From: Propionibacteriaceae bacterium
Lineage (GTDB): Bacteria; Actinomycetota; Actinomycetes; Propionibacteriales; Propionibacteriaceae
Assembly (NCBI GenBank): GCA_031261485.1
Contig: JAISJO010000092.1
Coordinates: 1 to 47,158 of the forward strand
DNA length: 47,158 bases
Direction of reading: 5' to 3'
Shown: positions 1 through 8,039 of the stretch, piece after piece
Position numbering within the stretch: the stretch's first letter is position 1
Layout: every line of letters starts with the position of its first letter
Notes under the pieces: generated by a model
Database searches by the model: none
What the model was told of the DNA's origin: nothing
Seen by the model: only the letters and a program-made list of their open reading frames with translations
Translations under genes and position numbers: made by a program

Positions 1-1823
1 GTCGTTGTCGTCAGCGAGACTGCTGCGACTATGGCTTGGTCGACGGCGTAGCCAGCGATGGCTGGAGAGGCCACTGCCGGATAGGAGTCGGTCGTTGTGT
101 AGGTGGTGACTCCGGTCCCCAGGTTGGTGTCGGTTGTCCACACCACAGTCTGCACGACTTCTGTCGGAGTCAGGTCCCCGGCGCCGGTGTAGGTAATGGT
201 GCGGGTTGTCTGCAATGTGCCATACACATGGGACGCGGCCTGCCACGTGAATGTGCCTGTGGCTTGGAGGCTTCCCTGGGTGGCTGTGATGTCGGTGGTG
301 CCGTCCGCAGCAGAGGTGGCGCAGATTGCCACTGTCCCATCGGCACCAGTGACGAGGGTAGTGGACTGGGTGACCACACCACTCAATGTCACGTCAATGT
401 TGGCTCCCGCGATACCGATACCGCCCTGGTCAGCCAGAGTGGCCGTGGTGCACAGTTGCGTGCCAGCCGAGCCAGTGACGGAGGTTGGGTTGAGCGTCAG
501 GGTCGTAGCCAGAGCAATCTGTGCGGTTCGCATCCCAGAGGGGTACCCATAGGAGTCATCAGTTCCAAAGCCATAGACAATGACCTGGACCGCGACACCT
601 GCTTCGACGTGGTGGAATCCGGGTGCAATCGGGATTGCAACACCAGAATAGTCCGACCCGGGAATGGGTTCCCAGTCGGCAACCGGGACCGGCACCCCAT
701 CAAGCGTGACTCCGGCTAGGGACGTGGTCGGGGCTGTGATGTTGACATAATGACCGGTAAACCCCTCGGTTGGAGTGGCGAAAGTCGAAGCTGTGAAACC
801 CTGCTCATAGGGGGGGATGAGGGTCATGAAGGGGTCAGCGACCGTGTGGTCCCAACTTCCTCCATTGGAGTATTGGGCAACCAAGACTGGCTGCGTTGCT
901 GTGATGGTCGTGGGGACTCCAGACACGAACTCGTAGAACTTGCCAGCCGCCAGAGTCTGATTCTCTTCGACGCCCCCCTTGTTGATTGTGACCACAGTGC
1001 CATCAACGTCGGCCAAAACCCTGAAGGTGTCCGACGAACGGGTAGCGAGTGGGAATGTGACAAAGGTCTTCCCCCAAGAACTGGTCGAAGTCATCTGCTC
1101 AACGATGTGGTCACAGAAAGTGACGCCGATCGGGATATTAGCGCACTGGTTTCCAGCGAAGACAGACACTGGCTTGTCGCTCGTGACGAGCGTGCCGGTG
1201 ACATCGAAGGACGCATTCCATTCGTAGACTTCGCCGAGTTGGATGACCTTGTCGAACGGCGCCACCCCCGTTGATGCAAGTGGCTCTATGTGGACCGTTG
1301 TCACGCCAGCAGTGGGCACAACGGAGATGAATGAACGATAAGTGTTGGACCCGTAGCCAATGGCTCTATACCGAGTCCCGAGCGCAGTGACGGGGAGCCC
1401 GAGGTAGGCGTCTGTCGTGTATTGGGCGCGGTTCAGACCATAGACACTGACGTCGGCATCCGTGGTCACGTGGATTGCCACTGGAGCAGGATTAGGCGAC
1501 AGTGTCAGTCGAGCAGCCAGGGGAATATCCACGACAGCAACTCCATCTGCCGGGATGGTGAAAGCCTCGGTGAACGACAAGCCATCGATGACGGCTTGCC
1601 CAGTGGTGCCTGGTGCACCGGTCACATACAGTTTGAGGTATTGGTTTCCTGAGCCTTGGTCATTCACGTCGAAGGTCAGCCAAAACTCGGTACCTGCTGA
1701 AGAGACACTGACGGGAGGGTCAGCGACAGCCGCAGGGGCAGCACCTAGCCCGAACAATGCGGTACCTGCTGCGAGAAGCACAGCAGTGGCAAGCCTGACA
1801 GTGTGACGAATTGGGCGAGACAT
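1..1823 (-). CDS. Secreted multidomain adhesin, partial (C-terminus beyond window)
   Basis: Reading the minus strand from the ATG at 1823-1821 gives 607 codons with no stop up to the window edge, so the 3' end is missing. A GGGGG ribosome site lies about 6 nt upstream. Residues 1-34 form a signal peptide (basic start, hydrophobic core, Ala-rich AAVA end). Residues about 43-430 resemble the IgGFc-binding protein N-terminal domain: GTEFWLTF near 44, repeated VTTDADVSVYG and LGLPVTALGTRY stretches, and VLVAQYSNGGSWD near 313. Residues about 437-528 look like a bacterial Ig-like (invasin-type) domain with the only nearby Cys pair. From about 531 a Mub B2-like module begins (TRTITY near 540, PAIAGY near 587). 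I infer an exported, probably wall-anchored surface protein binding host glycoprotein or mucus; the anchor would lie outside the window. It is divergent from infC and functionally unrelated to it. Domain names rest on motif recall, not on a search. Confidence 0.8.
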   Translation of the reverse strand, partial: MSRPIRHTVRLATAVLLAAGTALFGLGAAPAAVADPPVSVSSAGTEFWLTFDVNDQGSGNQYLKLYVTGAPGTTGQAVIDGLSFTEAFTIPADGVAVVDIPLAARLTLSPNPAPVAIHVTTDADVSVYGLNRAQYTTDAYLGLPVTALGTRYRAIGYGSNTYRSFISVVPTAGVTTVHIEPLASTGVAPFDKVIQLGEVYEWNASFDVTGTLVTSDKPVSVFAGNQCANIPIGVTFCDHIVEQMTSTSSWGKTFVTFPLATRSSDTFRVLADVDGTVVTINKGGVEENQTLAAGKFYEFVSGVPTTITATQPVLVAQYSNGGSWDHTVADPFMTLIPPYEQGFTASTFATPTEGFTGHYVNITAPTTSLAGVTLDGVPVPVADWEPIPGSDYSGVAIPIAPGFHHVEAGVAVQVIVYGFGTDDSYGYPSGMRTAQIALATTLTLNPTSVTGSAGTQLCTTATLADQGGIGIAGANIDVTLSGVVTQSTTLVTGADGTVAICATSAADGTTDITATQGSLQATGTFTWQAASHVYGTLQTTRTITYTGAGDLTPTEVVQTVVWTTDTNLGTGVTTYTTTDSYPAVASPAIAGYAVDQAIVAAVSLTTT

Positions 1824-2233
1824 ATATTCCCCCTACAGATTGAGTGCTCTGGACCACATCCCCATTGCACAAACCAATACCAAGTTAGTACGAACTCTAT
1901 ACCATTTCTTCCCCGATTTTGTGCAGGCCCTCAAACGATGGATGACAAGGCACTTGAGGCCAATCTGGACCGAAGCAGCACAACCGCGGCAAGTCTGATG
2001 AACGCAGGGGATAGGCTCACCACATGAGGGCGACGAATCTATGCTCAATGGCCTCCACGGCCCAGGAGCAGTGCCTCGTGTGGTAATGTAGTCCAACGGT
2101 GATTCATCACCAGCGCAAGTGGAGGCAACTCCCACCTGATCGGGACTCCTGACAGGTTCAAGGATACGGTGTGGCCGTGCCTGGGACTAGCTTTTGCGTG
2201 CGCGCAGAAGCTTTTCTTGTTTCAGGAGGACAT
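1824..2233 (+). promoter_or_regulatory. Intergenic region and structured leader of infC
   Basis: About 410 bases separate the adhesin start from the proposed infC start and I see no gene in them. A TAGGCT hexamer at 2012-2017 is a possible -10 element (the same hexamer sits before pyk and tyrS), without a good -35. Nearer infC there are two small hairpins: GGTGA/TCACC at 2098-2111 with a TTCA loop, and a bulged stem at 2119-2135 closed by a GCAA (GNRA-type) tetraloop. A structured leader would fit autoregulation of an IF3-L35-L20 operon, as known in other bacteria, but no specific family match is claimed. Confidence 0.35.
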
Positions 2234-2236
2234 ATC
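2224..2236 (+). promoter_or_regulatory. infC ribosome binding site and ATC start codon
   Basis: A perfect AGGAGG at 2224-2229 is followed after 4 nt by ATC at 2234-2236, in frame with ISTEPRIND, the conserved beginning of actinobacterial IF3. No ATG or GTG sits at this spacing. The upstream in-frame GTG at 2171 has no comparable ribosome site and would add about 21 non-conserved residues. Confidence 0.7.
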
Positions 2237-2920
2237 AGCACTGAACCGCGCATCAACGACCGAATCCATGCCGCCGAGGTAAGGCTCGTGGGCCCAGATG
2301 GAGAGCAGATTGGCGTCGTCTCTATTGACGAGGCTCTGAAGCTCGCTCAAGACGTTGGTCTCGACTTAGTTGAGATTGCACCAACGGCCCGCCCCCCAGT
2401 CGTCAAGGTCATGGACTATGGCAAGTGGAGGTATGAGAACGCACAGAAGGCTCGTGAGTCGAGGCGTAATCAAACCAACACGGTCATCAAGGAAATGAAG
2501 CTCCGTCCGAAGATTGACACCAACGATTATGAGACCAAGAAGGGCCATATCGTCCGCTTCCTGAGAGGCGGCGACAAGGTCAAGGTCACTATCATGTTCC
2601 GAGGCCGCGAGCAGTCGAGACCCGAACTCGGGTTCAATCTCTTGGGCAAGTTGGCAGAGGATGTCGCGGCCGATGGTGTGGTGGAGTTCGCACCGAAGCA
2701 AGATGGGCGCAACATGATCATGGTCTTGGCCCCGACTCGCAAGAAGTCGGAAGCCAGGGTCGGAGCTCAGGCTGACAAGGAGAAGAGGGCCGCTGAGAGG
2801 GCGGCCGACTTGGAAGCTGAGCAAAAGGAACTGGCCCAGGCCCGCGCTAAGGCGGCGGCTGAAGGCCCGAAGAAGAAGCGTGGGCCCTCCGACAATATGG
2901 ACCCAGATATCGACCTATGA
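2234..2920 (+). CDS. infC: Translation initiation factor IF-3
   Basis: IF3 binds the 30S subunit, prevents premature joining with 50S and proofreads the start codon and initiator tRNA. The 228-residue product shows the N-domain (STEPRIND at the start, [37 protein letters not shown]) and the C-domain ([34 protein letters not shown]). A Lys/Glu/Ala-rich tail of about 50 residues follows, as is common in actinobacteria. The start is placed at ATC behind AGGAGG; use of a rare start codon is a known device by which IF3 represses its own translation. An alternative start is GTG at 2171 (249 aa). It is first in an infC-rpmI-rplT operon, with rpmI 46 bp downstream. Confidence 0.95.
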   Translation: MSTEPRINDRIHAAEVRLVGPDGEQIGVVSIDEALKLAQDVGLDLVEIAPTARPPVVKVMDYGKWRYENAQKARESRRNQTNTVIKEMKLRPKIDTNDYETKKGHIVRFLRGGDKVKVTIMFRGREQSRPELGFNLLGKLAEDVAADGVVEFAPKQDGRNMIMVLAPTRKKSEARVGAQADKEKRAAERAADLEAEQKELAQARAKAAAEGPKKKRGPSDNMDPDIDL

Positions 2921-2966
2921 GAATAGGTCACGACACGTCGATGCGAATCGACAGAACGGAGCGGAT

Positions 2967-3161
2967 ATGCCGAAGATGAAGACTCATTCAGGAATGAAAA
3001 AGAGAATCAAGGTGACTGGTTCGGGCAAGTTGACCCACCGTCAGGCAGGCAAACGTCACCTCAACGAGCACAAGTCAAGTAGGCGTACACGTCGTCTCAG
3101 CGGTGACGCAGAACTACAAACTGGCGATGCACGCAAGGCACGTCGTCTATTGGGAATCTGA
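2967..3161 (+). CDS. rpmI: 50S ribosomal protein L35
   Basis: This 64-residue, highly basic protein is the normal length for L35. It begins [20 protein letters not shown] and has the family RRLSGDAEL stretch near residue 43. The ATG at 2967 is chosen over earlier in-frame codons because it gives the canonical N-terminus and has a GGAG at 2958-2961. It lies between infC and rplT (10 bp to rplT), the conserved arrangement in which L20 commonly represses the operon in other bacteria. Confidence 0.96.
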   Translation: MPKMKTHSGMKKRIKVTGSGKLTHRQAGKRHLNEHKSSRRTRRLSGDAELQTGDARKARRLLGI

Positions 3162-3171
3162 GGAGTAGGAA

Positions 3172-3549
3172 ATGGCTAGAGTCAAGCGCGCAGTCAATGC
3201 GCACAAGAAGCGTCGTGAAGTGCTGGAGCAGGCCTCCGGCTACCGTGGGCAGCGCTCCCGGTTGTATCGCAAGGCCAAGGAGCAACTCCTTCACTCCTAC
3301 ACCTACGCATTCAATGATCGTCGCAACCGCAAGGGCGATTTCCGCGCCCTGTGGATTCAGCGCATCAATGCTGCCGCCCGTGCCGAAGGTATGACGTACA
3401 ACCGTTTCATCAATGGTCTGAAGCTCGCAGGAGTCGAAGTGGATCGCAAGATCCTCGCCGATTTGGCCGTGTCCGACGCTCCCGCTTTCAACGCCTTGGT
3501 GCAGGTCGCCAAAGACGCACAGCCGAAGGTTGCCGCGAAGGCGGAGTAG
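3172..3549 (+). CDS. rplT: 50S ribosomal protein L20
   Basis: L20 binds 23S rRNA early in 50S assembly. The 125-residue product starts [16 protein letters not shown] and carries the typical long basic N-terminal helix followed by the globular domain ([17 protein letters not shown] near 75-91, NRKVLAD-like [11 protein letters not shown] after it). The AGGAGTAGG ribosome site ends just before the ATG. Last gene of the infC-rpmI-rplT operon; a hairpin at 3556-3578 follows immediately. Confidence 0.97.
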   Translation: MARVKRAVNAHKKRREVLEQASGYRGQRSRLYRKAKEQLLHSYTYAFNDRRNRKGDFRALWIQRINAAARAEGMTYNRFINGLKLAGVEVDRKILADLAVSDAPAFNALVQVAKDAQPKVAAKAE

Positions 3550-3555
3550 CTTGTG

Positions 3556-3578
3556 GGCCACTGCCGAAGTGGCCTTCT
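3556..3578 (+). terminator. Possible weak terminator after rplT
   Basis: A perfect 7-bp stem GGCCACT/AGTGGCC with loop GCCGA is followed by TTCT. The T-run is poor, so it may be a weak terminator or attenuator between the ribosomal operon and the methylase. Confidence 0.45.
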
Positions 3579-3591
3579 AGCACAATGAAGC

Positions 3592-4371
3592 ATGGTGGAG
3601 ATTTCCGCAGCACGCATGAAACTCGCCCGACGGCTTCTGAACCGAAAGTTCAGGGCCGAGCGTGGCGAGTTTCTTGTCGAAGGGGCCCAGGCGGTGCGAG
3701 AAGCAGTAACCGCTGGGGCGGCTTTGCATGTCCTCGCAACGAGCCAAGCAGCGCTCACTCATCCTGACATCGTCGAGGACGAGTACAACCTCCTGAGCGA
3801 GGCCCAGGCCCGAGAGTTGGCCGACACCGTGACCACGCAAGGGCTATTCGCTATTTGCTCTATCCCTGAGGCGTCGCTATCCGACGTTGTGGGAGGTCAC
3901 TTGGTGATGGTGTGTGCTCAGATACGTGACCCCGGAAATCTGGGGACGGTCATCCGGTGTGCGGACGCTTTCGGGGCGTCGGGGGTGGTCTTGACGACCG
4001 GTTGCGTGGATTGGACGAATCCCAAGACTGTGCGTGCCTCAGTCGGGTCGGTTTTCCACCTGCCACTGGTTGTCTCAGTGTCGCTCGAAGAAACAGTAAG
4101 CGCGTTGCGCGATTCGGGGCACACTGTCTTGGCTGCGGATGGAGTGGGCGAGGACCTCAACGACTTGGCCGACGCGGGTGGTTTGGCGGGTCAGGTCACA
4201 TGGGTCATGGGCAATGAAGCGTGGGGCTTGCCCGAAGAGGAACGAAACCTGGCTGACAAGGTGGTACGCATCCCCATGTGGGGCAATGCGGAGTCTCTCA
4301 ACCTGTCCACTGCTGCTGCGATTTGTTTGTACGCGACGGCGTCAGCCCAACATCGGGGCACGGGCGAATGA
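3592..4371 (+). CDS. TrmH/SpoU-family RNA 2'-O-methyltransferase
   Basis: This 259-residue protein has the three SPOUT motifs of the family: RDPGNLGTVIRCADAFG near 112-128, VMGNEAWGL near 205-213 and IPMWGNAESLNLSTA near 227-241. The N-terminal about 90 residues match the substrate-binding domain of the TsnR/RlmB-like 23S rRNA methylases (KFRAERGEFLVEG near 19-31). It would transfer a methyl group from SAM to a ribose 2'-OH in rRNA or tRNA; the exact nucleotide cannot be told. It stands between rplT and pheS as in many actinobacteria. There is little Shine-Dalgarno before the ATG at 3592. Confidence 0.9.
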   Translation: MVEISAARMKLARRLLNRKFRAERGEFLVEGAQAVREAVTAGAALHVLATSQAALTHPDIVEDEYNLLSEAQARELADTVTTQGLFAICSIPEASLSDVVGGHLVMVCAQIRDPGNLGTVIRCADAFGASGVVLTTGCVDWTNPKTVRASVGSVFHLPLVVSVSLEETVSALRDSGHTVLAADGVGEDLNDLADAGGLAGQVTWVMGNEAWGLPEEERNLADKVVRIPMWGNAESLNLSTAAAICLYATASAQHRGTGE

Positions 4372-4450
4372 CCGGACTGGACGGCCTTGGGGTACGGGCG
4401 GGTTTTTGTCAGGGGTACCTTCTAGACTGGAAAAACTGAAATGAAGACGA

Positions 4451-5515
4451 GTGAGTCAGTCAATAGATGCGATGGTCGCTGAGGCCGTTCGTGCGTTCGG
4501 CGCGGCGACGACCACCGAGGAACTGCGGGTCGCCAAGGGCGAACATGCGGGGGAGAACTCTCCGATTGCCCTGGCCAACAGGGGGATTGGGAAGATGGCT
4601 CCGCAGGAACGCAAGGTGGCAGGAGCCGAAATTGGGGCTGCCCGTGCGGCGATCAATGCTGCTCTGGCCACTCGGGTCGCAGAACTGGAGGCAGTCGAAC
4701 TTCAGGCTCGTCTCAAGGACGAAGCCGTGGACATGACCTTGCCCGTGGTCCTGCAACCGCAAGGCGCCCTGCATCCGATCACTGCCTTGTTCCACGAGAT
4801 GTCGGACGTGTTCGTGGCGATGGGGTGGGAGATCGAGGAAGGCCCTGAGGCTGAGGCCGAGTGGTTGAACTTCGACTCGCTGAACTTCACGCCTGACCAT
4901 CCGGCGCGGTTCCTTTCGGACACCTTGTTCTTGGATCCGCCCGAGGACCACAAGCTCATGCGGACTCAGACTTCGCCTGTGCAGATGCGGTCGCTGCTGA
5001 CTCGGGGTGTGCCATTGTATATTGTCTCTCCTGGTAAGGTGTACAGGGCAGACGAATACGACGCGACCCACTTGCCGGTCTTCCACCAATTGGAGGGGCT
5101 GGCCGTCGACAAGGGGCTCGGCATGGCCGACCTCAAAGGAACCCTCGACCATCTGGCGCAGGCCATGTTCGGGGCGGGCGTTAACACGAGGTTGCGGCCT
5201 CATTACTTCCCCTTCACCGAACCCAGCGCCGAGATGGACCTGGAGTGCTTCGTGTGCCACGGCGAATCGGTGGGCAACCCCGAAAGGCCTTGTCGGACGT
5301 GCAAATCTGAGGGCTGGATCGAGTGGGGCGGTTGCGGAGTCGTGAATCCCCGCGTCTTGGCAGCAGCGGGAATCGACACCGATATCTATTCCGGGTTCGC
5401 CTTCGGCATGGGCGTGGACCGCACGGTGATGTTCCGCAACGATGCGTCCGACTTGAGAGATTTTGCTGAGGGCGACATCAGGTTCGCCCGTCAACTGGTG
5501 GGAGGCGCGCGATGA
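4451..5515 (+). CDS. pheS: Phenylalanine-tRNA ligase alpha subunit
   Basis: PheS is the catalytic subunit of the alpha2-beta2 enzyme that charges tRNA-Phe. The 354-residue product has the N-terminal coiled-coil region, then class II motifs: HPITALFHEMSDVFVAMGW (motif 1) near 112-130, LMRTQTSPVQMR near 173, GKVYRADEYDATHLPVFHQ (motif 2) near 200 and GFAFGMGVDRTVM (motif 3) near 321. A CxxC...CxxC segment near 272-290 (CFVC, CRTC) is usual in actinobacterial PheS. The GTG start at 4451 follows weak purine-rich sequence; a TAGACT hexamer about 25 bp upstream could be a -10. It overlaps pheT by 4 bp (ATGA). Confidence 0.97.
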   Translation: MSQSIDAMVAEAVRAFGAATTTEELRVAKGEHAGENSPIALANRGIGKMAPQERKVAGAEIGAARAAINAALATRVAELEAVELQARLKDEAVDMTLPVVLQPQGALHPITALFHEMSDVFVAMGWEIEEGPEAEAEWLNFDSLNFTPDHPARFLSDTLFLDPPEDHKLMRTQTSPVQMRSLLTRGVPLYIVSPGKVYRADEYDATHLPVFHQLEGLAVDKGLGMADLKGTLDHLAQAMFGAGVNTRLRPHYFPFTEPSAEMDLECFVCHGESVGNPERPCRTCKSEGWIEWGGCGVVNPRVLAAAGIDTDIYSGFAFGMGVDRTVMFRNDASDLRDFAEGDIRFARQLVGGAR

Positions 5516-8031
5516 GAGTTCCGTACACATGGCTGGCTGAGTTGGCCGAATTGCCTGCTGGGACCTCGGCCCAGTCCCTGGCGCCCATCCTTACCGATGC
5601 GGGCCTCCAAGTCGAGAAGATCGAAGACCCTGCCGCCGCCATTTCCGGGCCGGTCGTCGTGGGGAAAGTGCTCGATTTCGTCGACGAGCCACAAAAGAAC
5701 GGCAAGATCATCCGCTGGTGCCATGTCGATGTCGGGGACTTCAACCCCAGTGGCGAGAACGCGCGAGGGATCATCTGCGGGGCGCACAATTTCGAAGCGG
5801 GCGATTATGTGTGTGTGGCCTTGTCAGGAACGGTTCTGCCGGGTGGGTTCGCTATCGCCGCGCGCAAGACCTATGGCCATATTTCCGATGGCATGATTTG
5901 CGCTGAGGATGAACTGGGACTCGGGGAGGACCACACGGGCATCATCGTCCTGCCACGCGAGCCCGCCCCGGTGGTCGGGTCGGACGCCTTGGCTCTCTTG
6001 GGGGCCCGCGATGCGGTGTACGAGATTGACGTGACCCCTGACGAGGGGTATTGCCTGTCGATGCGGGGTATCGCCCGTGAGGCTGCCCAGCTTGCTGGTG
6101 GGAAGTTCACGGACCCGTATGGGTCGCTTGTGCCCGCGGATTCTGGCTCGGGTTACCCCGTCGTCCTTGAATCTGAAGACTGCCCGCTCTTCGTCGGCGT
6201 GCGAGTCCACGGGGTCGATCCTAACGCGCCCAGCCCGGATTGGATGAAGAAGCGCCTGGCCCAAGTGGGGATGCGTTCCATTTCCTGCCTGGTGGACATC
6301 ACGAACTACGTCATGATGGAGTCCGGCCAGCCGCTTCACGCCTATGATGCGACGACTTTGCACGGGCCGATTCGGGTGCGCAAGGCACATCTGGCGGAGC
6401 GGCTGACCACTCTCGACCATCAAGACAGGGCCCTGTCTGAGGAGGACCTGCTCATCACCGACGATTCCGGGCCGATTGGTCTGGCGGGTGTCATGGGTGG
6501 ATTGACCACCGAGTTGGCGCCGACCACCACCGAGATTTTCATCGAGGCGGCCTGGTTCGCTCCGGCGACCATCGGACGCACATACCGTCGCCACCGTCTG
6601 CCTTCAGAAGCGTCCAAGCGCTTCGAACGTGGTGTGGACATGGGCGTGGCGTATGCGGCGGCTCTGCGTTGTGCGGAATTGCTGCGCGACCTCGCGGGCG
6701 GAACGATTGATGAGGCGGTCACTGTCGCGGGTGAGGTTGCCCCTATGGCTGCTCAGACCATTCCCGTCGACCTTCCCGCGCGTATCTTGGGCGTCGATGT
6801 GCCTGCTGACAAGGTCATAGAGATACTCACGGCGTCCGGTGTCGAGGTGACCAGTGGGCCCTATTCTGCGGATAATGTGCAGATTCTCACCCTGACTCCT
6901 CCAACGTGGCGACGCGACCTCGTGGACCCCTACGACTATGTGGAAGAGGTCGGCCGCAAACTCGGCTTCAGGTCCATCGTGGGGAGAGTGCCTGTCGCAC
7001 CTCTGGGTCATGGGTACACATGGGAGCAGAAGTCGCGCAGGCTCGCCCTGAACGCGGTCGCGGGTGCGGGATTCGTGGAACTGATCACCTTGCCCTTCCT
7101 CGCTGATGTGGACCTGGACAAGCTCGGGCTTGCTGACGACGATCCTCGTCGGGCTGTCGTGACTTTGGCCAATCCGCTTTCCGACGCCCAGCCCTACTTG
7201 CGCACGACCCTCCTTCCTGGGCTGTTCGCCGCTGTCAACCGCAACACGAGCCGCTCCATCGATTCTGTGGCACTGTTCGAGTGCGGTTCTGTGTTCAGGG
7301 CCAATGACTTGGGGCCAGAAATCATGCCGGCAGTCTCGCATCGACCCAGCGATGAGGAAATAGAGAAAGTCTTCACGACTCTGCCCGATCAGCCGCGTCA
7401 TCTGGCCGCTGTGGTGGCGGGCGACTGGCTGCCCTCCCGCTGGGATGGGAAGGCCGTTCGGGCCTCGTGGGAGCATGTCGTGGGGTGTGCCCAAGTTGCG
7501 GCTGCCGCAGTCGGGATGACCCTGTCTCGTCGTGTCGCCCAGCAGGTGCCCTGGCATCCTGGACGTTGCGCCGAATTGGGCTTCGTGGTCGATGAGGCTT
7601 GGGTGTCACTGGGCTTTGCTGGCGAGCTTCATCCGAGCGTCATTGACGCATGGGGACTGCCCAAGCGCGCCTGTGCGATGGAACTCGACTTTGACGCTCT
7701 GTTGGCGCTGGCCCCCCATACCGGCCAGATTCGTCCGCTCTCGACTCACCCTGCGACCAAACAGGATGTGGCCCTGATTGTGGACGCCTCCGTGGCGTCA
7801 GCCGATGTACAAGCTGCGCTTGTCGAGGGCGCGGGCGACCTCCTGGAGTCGATTGCTCTGTTCGATATCTATGTCGGAGCTCAGGTGGGCGAAGGGAAGA
7901 AGTCTCTCGCGTACAACCTGGTCTTCCGCGCCCCAGACCGGACATTGACCGAGGACGAGGCCTCTGCTGCTCGTGATTCTGCTGTGGCCGTGGCCGCCAC
8001 TAGGTACGGTGCGGTGATGCGTACGGCCTGA
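5512..8031 (+). CDS. pheT: Phenylalanine-tRNA ligase beta subunit
   Basis: At 839 residues this is the normal length for bacterial PheT. Domains in order: N-terminal B1, a tRNA-binding (EMAP/OB) domain near 40-150 (VVGKVLDFVD, ICGAHNFEAGDYVCVA), the B3/B4 editing domain near 210-390 (RSISCLVDITNYVMMESGQP, HRLPSEASKRFERG), the B5 domain near 400-480, a core class II-like region, and the C-terminal anticodon-binding FDX-ACB domain near 740-839 (STHPATKQDVALIVD, FDIYVG...KSLAYNLVF). It is translationally coupled to pheS. Its stop codon lies inside a palindrome shared with the convergent FemAB-like gene. Confidence 0.97.
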   Translation: MRVPYTWLAELAELPAGTSAQSLAPILTDAGLQVEKIEDPAAAISGPVVVGKVLDFVDEPQKNGKIIRWCHVDVGDFNPSGENARGIICGAHNFEAGDYVCVALSGTVLPGGFAIAARKTYGHISDGMICAEDELGLGEDHTGIIVLPREPAPVVGSDALALLGARDAVYEIDVTPDEGYCLSMRGIAREAAQLAGGKFTDPYGSLVPADSGSGYPVVLESEDCPLFVGVRVHGVDPNAPSPDWMKKRLAQVGMRSISCLVDITNYVMMESGQPLHAYDATTLHGPIRVRKAHLAERLTTLDHQDRALSEEDLLITDDSGPIGLAGVMGGLTTELAPTTTEIFIEAAWFAPATIGRTYRRHRLPSEASKRFERGVDMGVAYAAALRCAELLRDLAGGTIDEAVTVAGEVAPMAAQTIPVDLPARILGVDVPADKVIEILTASGVEVTSGPYSADNVQILTLTPPTWRRDLVDPYDYVEEVGRKLGFRSIVGRVPVAPLGHGYTWEQKSRRLALNAVAGAGFVELITLPFLADVDLDKLGLADDDPRRAVVTLANPLSDAQPYLRTTLLPGLFAAVNRNTSRSIDSVALFECGSVFRANDLGPEIMPAVSHRPSDEEIEKVFTTLPDQPRHLAAVVAGDWLPSRWDGKAVRASWEHVVGCAQVAAAAVGMTLSRRVAQQVPWHPGRCAELGFVVDEAWVSLGFAGELHPSVIDAWGLPKRACAMELDFDALLALAPHTGQIRPLSTHPATKQDVALIVDASVASADVQAALVEGAGDLLESIALFDIYVGAQVGEGKKSLAYNLVFRAPDRTLTEDEASAARDSAVAVAATRYGAVMRTA

Positions 8032-8039
8032 GTCAGGCC
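8025..8039. terminator. Palindrome containing both convergent stop codons
   Basis: GGCCTGAGTCAGGCC is a perfect inverted repeat around one central base. It contains the pheT stop (TGA 8029-8031) and, on the other strand, the stop of the FemAB-like gene (8035-8033). It could act as a compact bidirectional stop signal, but neither side has a T-run. Confidence 0.4.

Noticed and set aside
36..719. 227-codon plus-strand open frame at the left edge
   Set aside because: The minus-strand reading gives a coherent signal peptide and adhesin domains through the same bases; the plus-strand product is Gly/Cys/Arg-rich without any motif.
4460..5530. 356-codon open frame on the minus strand
   Set aside because: Antisense shadow of pheS with no family motif.
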